Assembly: GCA_018287875.1 (NCBI GenBank)
Contig: JAGVVL010000001.1
Location: 2,294,001-2,358,000, forward strand
DNA from: Nigrospora sphaerica
Taxonomy: Eukaryota; Ascomycota; Sordariomycetes; Amphisphaeriales; Apiosporaceae
Length of the DNA: 64,000 nt
Direction: 5' to 3'
The first letter of the stretch is position 1, and each line of letters opens with the position of its first letter. The notes under the pieces are model-generated. The model saw only the letters and a list, made by a program, of their open reading frames with translations, was not told where the DNA came from and made no database searches. Position numbers and translations under genes: made by a program. This document shows positions 1 to 11,678 of the stretch, one piece after another.

Positions 1-1578
1 TCTTCTCGCGAAGGGCGGCGGCGGGTCGTGGTTACATCGAGTAACGTTCTCGTCGCCAGGCACAGGAGCGCCGGCCCAGGGTGCCCAGGCCATGCCGAGT
101 CCGGAAATCTGGACCGACATGATGGATTTCCGGACCCAGATACTAGGGACCGTCAGTGTGGGCGATGGCAGGGCTCATCACACGCGATGCCCAACTGCGC
201 CTAGCTCGCGTGCCTCTCATCGACGGCACCCCCGGGCCATCTCTGGCCGCTGCGAGCTAGTTGCCGCCATCCGCCCAGCAGCGCAGGGCTGCACAAGGCA
301 GACAGGAACAGGGAGGAGCAGAAGCTAGTAGCCAGGCCCGCGGCCATGGCCAGACCCCGGCGCACAAAAATGGTTGATACGTGATTACGACTGCCAGGAC
401 CGTCGTTTAGTCACTAATTACCAAAGGTGACTCGAGCGTGCCGGTTTCCGCTACCGGCCTGTATCGCGCAGAGGCGCGGCAACCCCGCTAAGCGATTGGC
501 AAGCTGCCAGTCGTTAATCCCAGACAGCTAGAGCCGTGACAGCGTCGTATCGGTAAGAGCCCTTCGCCGTCCACCGAGACGCGAGGGCAGGGCCACAGAA
601 TGACCGAACCTGAGCAGACCCTAATCAGGCCCGGGAAATGGTCGCCAGGTCCGTTAAGCCGCCTCCGTTCCCTTCTTGCCTGCCTGTGAGAGTCTCCCCT
701 CCCCGCGGACCGTCCAATCCGGAACGGACCCTTCCTCACCCAGCCCCAGAGAGGCCGTGGGAAGATCGGGATAGACGCAGGGCCCCCCACCAGTATCAAC
801 CCCCACTACGTCTATCCCACAGCGGTGCGAGCGTGCTGTCCACAATGTAGCCTCGATACCGCATGGAGCAGCACATGCTCACGGCAGCCCTAGCCCTCTC
901 TCAGCTGAACATCATTGGGCTGGAACAATGCAGGTGATGAAATGGGGCAAGGGGACAAGCGAGGGGGCAAGCAACGTCAGTAGACGCTTGCTGCGGCCTG
1001 GTTCGCCACGCCCTCCGTCAGGCCGTACCACAGGCTGGCCTGCCGCAACCAGGGCCTCGAGGCTCGCCGGTCTGCAGCGCGACAGGGGCCGCGCCCAAAC
1101 CCACGCCCAGGGACGCTGGTCCTGCATGTACAGTGGTCATCCCCGACTGGACCAGGCCGAGAAGAGAGACCCAGTCCGTCCCCCCGTGGCCTATGATGAG
1201 GCACGTACCGGTTGGCTCCTCGGGGCAGCAATGAGATGCTCCTCCATGCTGCAGCATCCGGGATCGGCCCACACAGAACGGCCGGGGCCATTTCACAACG
1301 AGCAGCCCCGGTCCTCTGGATGGGTCCATGCTTGTCCCGTATATGCTTGTCCGTGGGTACATTGGGAAACCCGCTCTGTGTGGCTTCTCGAACCATATGT
1401 TCGCCCGTCCTCCGTCGTCTTTCCTTTTGGCTTGGGACCCGTTCATCATCGTGCAACCTTCCGTGAGCTGGTATCAACAGTATAGGCATCTCTTGACGAC
1501 CGGACCCGCCATCTTGCCTATACCCGAAACCACCACCAGTCTCGAAGCGGCCGACGACATCGACGACGCTCATCCGAG
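1..1578. other. Intergenic, no gene recognised
   Basis: GC-rich non-coding sequence upstream of the Pth11-like receptor. Open frames occur on both strands but none has fungal-type codon use, a recognisable domain or a consistent exon structure. The last few hundred bases probably hold the receptor promoter; I see no distinct TATA box. Confidence 0.5.
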
Positions 1579-3533
1579 ATGCGGTTCTTCTCCTTCGCGG
1601 CAGCTATCGCTGCCCTCGCCTTGCCCTTCGCCGCCGCCGTAACAGCAGATGGAGCCCTGGCTGCGCCAGTATTGAAGCCCCCGGAGTGTGGTGTAAGTCG
1701 GGACACCGGCCTCCCGCTCGACTCTGGCCCGGGAGACTGACGGGGAAGCCTACCACAGCTGTTATGTATACTTGGAAACGCCAAGCAATCCTCGTGTGCC
1801 CCCACGAACAACACATGTATCTGCACAAACGCCCCTTTAAACGCCCAGATCGAGCTCTGTGTCCTGGAATCCTGTACCATCAAGGATGCCTTATGTGAGC
1901 AAGCCTGGCGTGTTCTTCGGTGGGGACGTGGGCGCCTCTTTACTGACTCGCGTATCTCAGTAACAAAGAGATTCTCGACGGGCATGTGCCAAACGCTCGG
2001 CGTCATGGCGGAAGGGGAGGACCGCACCGAGGTCGTGTGGATGGTGGGCGTCGTTTTCGGGGCCGTCGGCATGGCGGCCTTCTTCCTTCGCATTCTCGCC
2101 CGACTTCACGTTGGCGCGCAGGCCTGGGGTCTCGATGACTGGTTCATGTGCCTCGCGGTTGTATGTCTCTCTTGCCCTCCCCCACCCCTTCTGTTGGTCC
2201 ACCGTTGAAGACCCCGTCTTGCTGACGATTCGTCAAACCAGGCTTTGATGATTCCGCTTCAAATCATTTCGATTCCTCGTGGGTCGAGCCCTGTATGCTT
2301 TTTGCTTCTCGACACGCGCTGACGCCTTACTTATAGTCTCGGAACATGGCCTCGGCTTGGACATGTGGAGGGTTAAGTTTGAGTCGATCAACGCCATTCT
2401 TTTCGTGAGTGTGGTTAAACTCCGGGAGCAGGCGGCGCATGTCCCGACTAACACAAGGGCCAGTACTACTACTGGGATGAGATGCTCTACATCACCTGCC
2501 TGGCCGTCACCAAGATTTCGATTCTTTGCTTCTACCTCAAGGTGTTTCCGAAACGGTCGTTCCGATATGCCGCCTACGTCATGATTGCGCTCAACTGCGC
2601 GTACTTCATCTCCTACGACTTCATTCTCGCTTTCCAGTGCCAGCCCATCGACGGCGCCTGGCTCGGATGGGACGGCGAGTACGAGGCCCAGTGCATCAGC
2701 ATCAACATTTTGGGGTGGTCGGCAGCCGCGATCAACATTGCCCTGGACATGGGAACCATCGTTCTGCCCCTGCCTCGTACGCAATCCCCCCCGATCCCTG
2801 TACCGGCTCCGAATCACGGCCAGCTAACGCGCGACCAGAACTGTTCCAGTTGTCCATGTCGTGGAAGAAGAAGCTCCAGATCATCCTCATGTTCGCCGTG
2901 GGCTTCTTCGTCACCATTGTCAGCATCCTCCGGCTGCAGTCGCTGATCCGATTCGGCACGACGCAGAACGTCACTCGTGAGTGATTTCCCCCCCACACCC
3001 CCAAAGCGTGCAGGCGCAAAACGAAAGAGGCCCGGTTGGCTGACGCCCGCCTGCCAGAGGACTACGTCGAGGTCGGGTACTGGTCCACGATCGAAGCGCC
3101 GGTGGGCATCATCTGCGCGTGCATGCCGGCGATCCGGTCGCTCTTCAGCCTCGTGTTCCCGCGTATGTTCGGCTCGACGCAGCGCGACAAGTCGACGTAC
3201 GCCATGAGCAGCCTGGGCGCCAAGTCGAAGCTGTCGCAGGCGCGCCCGAGGGGCCGGGGCGACGCGGCGACGACGCACATCAACGTCAAGCAGGAGTGGA
3301 CCGTGGCCACGAGCCCGCTGGACGGCGGCGACACCAACAGCAGCGACGAGCAGCTCGTCCGCGTCGACGAGCACGTCGCCTCGACCGCCAGCGAGGGCCC
3401 GCGCAAGGCGAAGCTCGTGCGCTCGCCGTCGTCCGCAACGTCCCCTTGGGAGAACGGCGACGTCGAGGCGGGCGGACGGCGGCCGCCGAACCCGCGGGGT
3501 CACCATAATGGTGTCTCGCGGTTTGATGATTAA
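1579..3533 (+). CDS. Pth11-like CFEM-domain seven-helix receptor
   Basis: Eight exons join to a 493-residue protein: 1579-1692, 1759-1894, 1961-2160, 2242-2278, 2337-2404, 2464-2776, 2839-2976 and 3058-3533; all seven introns are GT-AG and 58-81 nt long. A signal peptide (about 1-20) precedes a CFEM domain (about 36-95). It has eight cysteines, the C-x-C pair lying in NNTCICTNAP. Seven hydrophobic segments of the fungal rhodopsin/Pth11 family follow (about 105-390), with the family-typical stretches GLDMWRVKFESI, YYYWDEMLYIT and TKISILCFYLKVFP. The hydrophilic tail (about 390-493) is Ser/Thr/Asp-rich and probably cytoplasmic. In this family the CFEM part is extracellular and the receptor senses surface or host cues through heterotrimeric G proteins in plant-associated and saprotrophic fungi. 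The ligand here is unknown. The splice model is by eye but keeps frame throughout. Confidence 0.88.
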
Positions 3534-5263
3534 AAGGGGCCGGGCCACTTTTTTCCCTGTCGCTATCTCGCTATTCCTTTTGTTAGACAAGCTATATCTT
3601 CTATGTAATACAGAAAACCACCTTCCTCGGTTCCTGCCACCGAACGCACACAAGCCACTGCCCACGACGCCTAACGCCCTCGCCTTTTGCGTGCCGTCTC
3701 CTGGCCGTGCCGCACCGTGCTTCGCGGCATCGGGTGAGGCTGGTGGGGGGAAAAAAGGAGGCTGTGCGGAACCTGATACGGGACAGACTAAGCGATTACC
3801 GGGCGCATCAGGTGTTTGGGTACGTAGCAGGTCGGTCGGTCGGGTTCGGAAATGCAGCGGATCGGAGCTGGGACCGGGCATGGGCGCGCACATTTCGTGC
3901 CCCGCAGTCAGGGCGAGGACGGAAGCCGGTCCGTGTTGATTAACACAAAAGTTGGTCTTTTTACGAGCGTCGGCCGGCGCTCTCTCCACACCCTCCCCCT
4001 CCTCTGCGTAGGCGCAACAAGCTGCAACAAACCCAAAGGCCGTATCTCCCAGTGGAATCTCCAGGTCATCGGGACTCTACAGGGGGGGTGAGGGCGGAAC
4101 GGGGAGGTCGACGAAGGGAGAGAGAGAGAGGAGATACGGCAACCACGGTTGATGCCCCGATTCCGCAGGCGTCACCCGCTGACCCCTGTCGGGTCTGCCT
4201 GCTTGGGCAAAACACACACCCTTCCTCTCCCGATCGGTCATGGACAAGAAGAACAAGAAGGAGATAGGGAACAAGAAGAAGAAAAGTTGAAAAAAAAAAA
4301 ATAGACCGGTCTGCCTGCCGCCGCCGGTCGCCCCGCGTCCACAGATTGGAGACTTGTCGGCCGCGCTGGTTGCGGGCTAGCTCCCGATGGAATTGCCTAA
4401 TCCATCGTAGGCAGGGCGGCCTTACGCAAGGTACGCAGCTCCCAAAAAGTCTGTGCCCCCAAGAGGCGAACGGGATCTGTCCTCCAATGTTACTATACTG
4501 CAAGATCTACCGATTCCCGCCGTGTTTCCATAAAACTACATGTTTGATGTCATTCGCCTCTGGCGCTACACAGTAGCTTCGCCCTACGCTCCAAGTTTTC
4601 TTCAGTTCGTCCTAGGTACCTACCTAATTAGCCTGCAGTTTCAGATAGTGAGTAGACACCGGTATGGGGACGGAAAGAACAAAAAAAAGAATTTGGCTCG
4701 GCCTTGGGATCAGTGGATCGGGGGACAAACGTACCCAACACGCGGGATCACACTGTAGGGCCCATGGCCCCGTCCCATCGCCTGGGGGGTGCAAGTCCAT
4801 GGGTCGTCAATCCTCCACCCCCCCCATCCACAGCCTAGGCCCACGTCCATGGCCCGATGGGGATCAAGCGATCCGCCTCCGGCTCAGCTCCGGGCATCGT
4901 ATCTCCTTACGTACAGGGTCGAAACAGGCGAAATTGGGGGACCCGAATACGATTCAGGACGCCTCCCGCCCGGCCACGACTCTCGGAAGCCCTTCCTGTC
5001 ACGGCAGGCCCGCTGCCCGGGCTACCCAACCCACCATCCCACGCTTCTCTAAACTTGTGAGCCTGCGCCACCGCATCACCCGCTGCTCCATGGACATGGC
5101 CGGCGGCCCCAGAGGCAATTCCAAGGTAATCTGCCCGGGTCAGACGGCCAACTTCTTGCTTCTATAGTAGGTTCCGTTGCTTCTCAGATGGTAGACCTCT
5201 CACTTTTGGTTGATGCGGTAGCAGTATGCTCATATTGCACCCGCGCCGTGCATGTTCCCTCAC
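3534..5263. other. Intergenic, two convergent gene ends
   Basis: The 3' flanks of the receptor (+) and the F-box gene (-) meet here. I see A-rich runs (for example 4287-4300), a TAGGTACC-type motif at 4611-4628 and no supportable gene on either strand. Confidence 0.5.
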
Positions 5264-7303
5264 TCACGCCAGGTCCTTCTCTACTGAATCCAGCCACAAA
5301 GATTCGGGGCTGGGGTTAAGGTGCGCCATTTCAGACACGGGGACTTCCCGATATAACACACGGTATTGGTCTCCCTGTGTGAACTCGTGGCTCTGTGGCT
5401 TCTTCCGGTTCCCCGATCCTTTCCCGGGCTTGCCGAATGTAGAGGCGAGGTCGAACGCCCTGCTGTTGTTCACGATTATCCTGCGCAGCCCAAACTCGCG
5501 CTCCCAGATGAACGGGGCTCGCTCCTCGGGCAGCTTCTTGGCATCCATCTCGGAGCTGTGCGACAGGAACTCTCGGGCCATGATGCCTACGAGGTCGAGA
5601 GCATCGGGGGTTGGTGTGGGGTGGACTTGGAAGCTGAAGATATTGACGGTCGCCAGGTTGGGACCGCGGAGCAGGGCGCGTGACATTGGTACCTCGATTC
5701 GAGTTAGCACTTGACACGCACACCGAGGCGCCATCAACGGGGGCAGGATTGCAAAGAGACCAAGGAGGGCAACGCGACTTACAATCTCGTCCATTGCGAG
5801 CGCGAAGTCCAACTCACGAAGCTGCGGCAGACCCTTCACAAGCCTGCGAACAATGGCCGCCGGCACATATGGGAGCGGCCCGTGGCTGGACAGACCCCAG
5901 CAAACAAATCTCAAACATCGCAGGTTCCGCTGCTTCAGAATTGCGCGCTGCAGCATGTCGGAAAGCGCCGGTTCCGAAACGCTCAAGGAAGAGTCGAAGC
6001 CGTGGATCGTCAAGCTCGTGAGTGTGTCGAGCGAGTAGATCAAACGCACTGGTAGCACCGCTTCTGCACCGAGGCCTCGCAAGTTCAGTGTCAACCTCTT
6101 CAAAGCCGGAGGAGCGCCGCCATGTGCCTCTCCAAAAGCGGCTATGAGTTCGGAAAATAGGGGGAGTGCATTCCCGATGCTCGGACGGAAATATCCCACC
6201 TCCAATTCCCGTAGTTTGAGAAGATTGATTGATCTCCTCAGAAACTCAGGCACGGCGTTTGGAAGGTAGGGGGATCCCATTCGCAAGGTATGCAAAGAGG
6301 TCATTTCGATCCATCCATCGCCGGGGTTTCCCTGGGTGTCCGTCTCCTTGAAGACGTCGGCCAGCAACAGTACGTCAGCCACATTGAGGCTGCGAAGGGT
6401 GAACGCCGAGTTCTTGATTAGGGAGCTTAGAACATCCGTCGGTAAGCAGCTGAAGGAGGGAAGTCGACTGAAGTCGAGATGCTTCAAATTCTTGAGCCGA
6501 CACAGCGCATTCGCCGTTTCACCTTCTGACTCAGCATCCACATAGGACAGAGCTTGGAGATTGTGCATAGAAGCGATGCTTTCTGCCATGGATCTAAGGA
6601 CGTTGTCAGCTCAGATTCCATACCGGGTCAGGGGCCAGAGCACCAAAGGCCGGCACGGTGGTAGGGTGTATATATACGGAGTCCAGATGCAGACATGCAG
6701 CACATCCAGATGTGGCAGGTTCTTCAGCAATTCCTCAATGTACCGGATGCAGATTTGCATGTGATTTCGCCCCGGGCCTATATGGCCGACGACCAACTGC
6801 CGTACGAAGCGGACATTGAGGGGAACTGCCTTCGCGTCCAGCGCCGTCGAGTACCGTTCCTGCTGGCCCCGATATTGGCCTACTTTCTTGAGCGTCTTCT
6901 TCTGGGAGATGCTGAGAAGTGGCTCGATGGTGCGTATGAATTTGGCAATGTGTGAATGGTACGCGACCGACACACTAATGCGGTGATAGAGACGAGGCAT
7001 CATGAGGTTGTAGAAGTACCGACTGGTCCTGGCCAGGACGCTCATAGCCGGAGGGGTTTTGATATGCTCCAGGATCATGGCCATCAGCTCCGGCGGTAGC
7101 AAGGGGAAAAAGTCCTTTCCATGGCTGGCATGGGTATCAGTTCGCGTCTTGATCTCCTTGGCTTGCCCGGCGGTAGCTTTTGCGGGTTTGGCCTTGGGCT
7201 TGGTTGCTGGCGCCTTTGCCCGGGACGGAGACTTGGTTGGAACGTCGGCAGTTATTGTCTGCTCCTCTGCCAGCCGTTGACGTGCGCTTCTTCTGGTTGC
7301 CAT
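5264..7303 (-). CDS. F-box protein with leucine-rich C-terminal region
   Basis: Minus-strand gene starting at the ATG complementary to 7301-7303. The N-terminus (1-65) is basic and Lys/Ala/Pro-rich. An F-box-like segment follows (about 66-115; LPPELMAMILEHI, then LARTSRYFYNLMMPRLYH). The rest is a long leucine-rich array with repeated L-x-x-L-x-x-L strands (for example LKNLKHLDFSRL, LPQLRELDFAL). F-box proteins of this layout usually link an SCF ubiquitin ligase (via Skp1) to a substrate bound by the repeats; the substrate here is unknown. The first intron ends at 6594. Its donor is ambiguous: 6656 gives a 63-nt intron with a weak GTGCCG donor, 6623 gives an unusually short 30-nt intron. Both keep frame. 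A second intron is very likely at 5693-5782: GTAAGT donor, GCTAAC branch point, 90 nt, stop-free. The preferred model is 628 residues. Confidence 0.72.
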
Positions 7304-7921
7304 GGTGCCCTGCTTCTTCTGCTTTTCTCCAGGCTGAGAGTAGAGGGCGACGGTGTATATTGTCTCCCGGATGGATCAGGAAAAGGAAGAAGCGTGGGTA
7401 TCTGCCGCGGAATGGACATCATTTATGAGAAAGTCGCGCTTGGATTGAGGCGCTTCAAACAGGTACCCAATCCCCTGGAATGGCTATTCAAACTAGGCTA
7501 CGTGGGCTAACAGGCACCAGAAGGTTAGCACGTAGGATTCCTTGAAGTTTCCAACCTGCTCCACGCCAGGCAGCAATGGCGCTGAGCTCCTGCTGCCTGG
7601 CCCGGGTATACCAGGGGCAGCCCAGGCCACTAAGAAACCCATGCACAACATCACCGTCGACATCATGTCGCATTTTCTGGTTGTAGACCATTAGGTGTAA
7701 GGATGATGTCGTGGCTTCCCAGACAGGTAGGTACACTAGTTCGTCTGCGCCTTTTCGACAGAGTCTCGTCGTTGCCGATATCCTTCCCGGTTTTCTTTCT
7801 CTGGGAGCTACCAATAATCAATCTGCAGAACTGGTTCGTGTAATTGGGGCGTCACGTACAACAGGGAACTTTATGTGGCTGGTATAGGCTCCATGTAACA
7901 TTCCTATGCGGCGGTAACATA
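7304..7921. other. Gap between F-box gene and unknown gene
   Basis: Contains the promoter and leader of the F-box gene (minus strand) and the 3' flank of the unknown gene at 7922-8585. A minus-strand open frame at 7488-7814 lacks an ATG start and a recognisable domain. A TAGGTAC motif lies near 7725-7735. Confidence 0.4.
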
Positions 7922-8585
7922 TCATGAATCTCGCATTTCCAAGAAAATCACGTACAGCTCAAATCTGTCGGGTGCAGCCGGATTCTCGCCAAAGAACTGC
8001 GTCGCCAGCTGGACGACCTCGTCTCGGATGTCACCGGCTCCTAGGGCTGCACCTAAAGGTCCATGTCGAAGCGGTGCTGAATGTTCTAACCTCTCTGCTC
8101 GTCTGGTTGGTCGCAACTCGGCAAATGCATTGAAGAGGAAGCCGTACACGGAACTGCCACGCCGCGGCGTAATGGACCGTTGAGGAGAAGGCAGGTCTTT
8201 GGAAGCCGAGCCACTGGTATTCCGACGAGTGAATTGTCACAGGATGACTATGGCCTAAGAAAAGAGTGTACACCGCGGCAGCCATTAGGCGCCGGAGTAC
8301 GATTGAAAGAGAGATAAAATGCAAGTCAGATCCATCGTCTTGTTTTGAATCACCCAACAACACTTTGTAATCTGCGGTCGGGAACACGGCTCATCCACAA
8401 ATTGACCTTACAAATATGTTCTTACCTAGGCCATACCACTCGACATGGTTGCCGCCGTTTTCCCTTGATCGGATTTGACGCGAAACTCTACTAGATTGCT
8501 CGGCCCGGCGCAAAGCTCGGGATCGATACAGACCCGACCTCAAGTCATCTGTAAAGAGTTTCGCTGGCGCGCAGCCCATATACAT
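7922..8585 (-). CDS. Hypothetical protein, three exons, no family recognised
   Basis: Not recognised. Coding-like frames on the minus strand join into a consistent model: 8585-8426, 8371-8272 and 8213-7922 (introns 8372-8425, 54 nt, GTAAGA donor; 8214-8271, 58 nt, GTACAC donor with TGTGAC as possible branch). It gives 183 residues ending at TGA. The last exon reads as a soluble mixed helical stretch (GDIRDEVVQLATQFFGEN, then FELYVIFLEMRD) with GC-biased third positions; no membrane segment or signal peptide is visible. The ATG at 8585 is only about 200 bp from the divergent hydratase gene, so a shared promoter is likely. An extra 5' exon cannot be excluded: the frame stays open upstream through PYAASYSPE before a stop. 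Function unknown; it could also be a decaying gene. Confidence 0.42.
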
Positions 8586-8785
8586 CTCGGGGCTGTAGCT
8601 GGCGGCATAGGGGATGTGTCACCCGTTCCCTTCCCCGGCGCTAGCCGCGGCTAGACGTTGCATACCAAGCGCCCGTGGAAAGAGAGCTCGAGCTTCAAGG
8701 AATGTCTAACCTCGGGAAGTCAACAGCGCGGGGCTGACGGTTTGCAACGCACAATTGCGAGAACACCACCCACGTACTTTGAATC

Positions 8786-9850
8786 ATGGCGCCACGGATA
8801 CGCTTACGACTGAGCACGATTGCGCCCGCACTCCGCGGCACTCGGGCCTACTCGAGCGACGCCGGTCCCGTGATCAATGTTGTTAACCTGCCGGCCCCCA
8901 ACTCGGGCCACATCCGCATCTTGGAACTGAACCGGCCCTCGGCACGCAACGCCATTTCCAAAGCGCTGCTGGCCGCCCTTCGCGCCGAAGTCGACGACGT
9001 CCAGGCACAGTACACACCAGACGGCCAAGAAGTGCCGCCTGCCCGGCGCTTCGGCGGCGCGGCTGGGGTCGACGAGAAGGGCCCAACGAGAGCTCTGATC
9101 CTCGCCAGTGCTGTCGACGCCAGCTTCTGTGCCGGCGCCGACCTCAAGGAGCGGCGGGGGTTCACACCCGAAGAGTCAGTTTCCCTCGAGCTTGATCCCT
9201 CGCCAACGTCAGCGTGAGAGACTAAAACCACGATGGACAGAACCGCGGCCTTCCTCGCCAACCTCCGCGCTACCTTCGGCTCCTTGTCCTCGCTACCGAT
9301 CCCGACCATCTCGGCCATCTCCTCCCTTGCGCTCGGCGGTGGTCTTGAGCTCGCCCTCTCGACCCACTTCCGCGTTCTGGCCTCCACGGCGACGGTCGGC
9401 CTGCCGGAGACACGGCTCGGCATTATCCCCGGAGCGGGCGGGACCCACCGCCTGCCGGCTTTGATCGGAGTGGCACGCGCCCGGGACCTGATACTCACGG
9501 GCCGACGCGTTTCGGCGCCCGAGGCCTACTTCCTGGGCCTTGCGGATCGGTTAGTCGAGGTCTTGCCCGAGGACGAGCGGGACGCCGTGGCGCCCGGCGA
9601 GGAGGCCCAGAAAGACGGACAAGGGATGGCGACGAGGGCGCGCAGACTGGCCCTGGCGGAGGCTGTGAGATTGGCCGGTGAGATCTGCGAAGGAGGCCCA
9701 ATCGCGATCCGCGCGGGACTCCAGGCCGTGAGCTGGGCCCGTGAAGAGGTCGAGAATGCCATGTATGAGCGAGTGGTGAACACTGAGGACCGCAACGAGG
9801 CCTTGGATGCTTTCCGGGAGAAGAGGAAGCCCGTTTTCAAGGGTAAATAG
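8786..9850 (+). CDS. Enoyl-CoA hydratase family, AUH-like, mitochondrial
   Basis: Two exons (8786-9174, 9241-9850; 66-nt intron with GACTAAAAC branch region) give 332 residues. An Arg-rich presequence (about 1-25, ending near TRAYSS) suggests mitochondrial import. The crotonase fold follows, with the oxyanion-hole stretch SFCAGADLKER (about residues 113-123) and both catalytic glutamates in place: Glu166 in GGGLELAL and Glu186 in GLPETRLGIIPGAGGT. Closest by motif is AUH, 3-methylglutaconyl-CoA hydratase of leucine catabolism, which adds water to 3-methylglutaconyl-CoA; a general short-chain enoyl-CoA hydratase cannot be excluded. An insertion of about 30 residues before the oxyanion loop (DGQEVPPARRFGG region) makes it longer than bacterial relatives. 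Confidence 0.9.
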
Positions 9851-11542
9851 TCACCCAGCCTCGCTGTGGCAGAATGGTAGTGCAAAGGACGGGTTGCGCT
9901 CCGCTGCACAGGCTCGCCGCGTCCCGTGTCCAGCTACTGGCTTTCCCGCGTCTCCTTGCTTCATCCGCCCCCTGTCGCCTTCGGCAAGGTGATACATACA
10001 TGTACGTACATACATACACATGAGACGGTTTTGCGGGGGATTCTCTGCCCATTGGCCCGGGTCGACAGCCTCGGGTGCTTGCTTGGGCAGCCGGGCAACT
10101 GGGATAGACAACCTGCAGCCCCAAATATGATTCATGACCACGACGGTGGAGTGGAAAGGGCTCCTTAGGGAAAACGGCCCTTTGCTAGGCTATCCGCACA
10201 CGCAGGGCACTAATGCGCGCCTGGCAACAGCCGCACGTAGCCAGGCACACGAGCCCGAGCTGACCGTCGGAAAAAACAATTCCACGAAAAAGGTTTTCAA
10301 AACACGTCGTGTTAGGTGTGCGCCTGGAATGGCCTCCTGCCACCCTAAGCAGGTTCATTGCATGCGCCAACACGTCCGTCTCTGACCGGCTCGGAACCAC
10401 CTTATCATCGGTATGACACGTCAGGCACATTCGGGCGCGGATTGGCCGCCCGTGGCAAGCCGTCTTTGCGGTATGTCGCTAAGCCAAGCAGCCCCTTTGG
10501 GCTGCACCTGCATGGTCCCAGACTTTCAGGAGCTATGTGGGGAGAATGTCGCCGAGCTAGGCTCATTGCGTCGTCCGTAATTGCTCTCGTGGGTATGATC
10601 ACGCGCGGAATGGAAACGGCGGATGGGGCCTCGATGGATTACTATTCCGTAGGTCCGACGGTAGCAGGGGCGGATAGCGTTACAGGCAACATCCATCACA
10701 TCGCGATGAGCGAGCCAACGCGTGCGAGTGCTGGCCTGAAGTCAGCCCGGGGGCACTGGCCTCGGTTCCAGTGCCGATGGGCGGTCCCGCGTTTCTGGCT
10801 TGCGACCAGCTGGAGCGTGCCATCCCATGCCTGCGAGCGTGCCCAGAGCGACGGGAGGCAGGGAATTGAATGATGTAAGAAACAGCAGGCGTCGGACCAT
10901 ACCCAGCAGGCTTGGCAGCTGGGATGGGACCGTTCAGGCCCATGGATGGCCGGGCGTAGCACCAGACCAGAAACCAGACGGTCGCGCGCGCAAGCTGGCG
11001 GTCGGCCGGTCGGTAAGCGACCCCTGGGGGCTGCGTAGCTTGGGCGCTCAGCCAGTCCGAGCCAGACGAGCCAGGTCCTGGACTCGCGGCGGTCAACTCT
11101 GGCGCCGCCCAAGGGGGAAGCGAGGAAGGGGCAGCAGCAAAAACAACGACAACCAAAAGAAAAACACGCCATGTGGCCGCGCTACCGCAGAAGTGCCGAG
11201 AGCTTCGCGATGTCAAATGGCATCGGTGGAACGAGCAGTTTTTCCGGCCCTGTTTTGCGTACGGGCAGGGCGTGCCACGGGTGCGAGGGTGGCCTGCCCG
11301 CCGGCAGGGAGACCGGGCTGTTTGGAATTAAAAAAGAACCTTACCTTGGAAGTACACGCCGAGGTAGCACGGAAGCAGGGAGATCGCAAGTGAGCCAATG
11401 ACGTTCAAGAGTCCCACCACCAATGGGAGGCAATTAAGGTTGCCTGTTGGCGGGTGCTGGCGGGCAGGCGAGTACCCTACTCGCTTGGGTTCCCCCCCCC
11501 AAATCGAGGTGGGCGCGTGGGCGAGGGGTACCTCAGAATCCA

Positions 11543-11560
11543 ATGGATGGATGGATGGAT
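11543..11560. repeat. ATGG tetranucleotide microsatellite
   Basis: About 4.5 copies of ATGG in intergenic DNA; a simple repeat with no visible function. Confidence 0.85.
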
Positions 11561-11627
11561 CTATGGGCGGCGTCAGCACCTCCCCAGTCTTCGCCAGTCC
11601 AGCTGGAGCCGGGGCGTGGACACACTG

Positions 11628-11678
11628 CTGGGCGCAGGCGCTGGGCGCAGGCGCTGGGCGCCGGCGCTGGCGCCGGTG
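11628..11678. repeat. 13-bp GC-rich tandem repeat, about 4 copies
   Basis: The unit CTGGGCGCAGGCG is perfect at 11628-11640 and 11641-11653, has one change at 11654-11666 and is degenerate after that. It is a minisatellite in the upstream region of the Ace2-like gene. Confidence 0.85.

Noticed and set aside
2814..3989. 391-codon open frame on the minus strand
   Set aside because: Arg/Ala-rich mirror of the receptor C-terminal exon; it crosses the receptor stop and has no domain.
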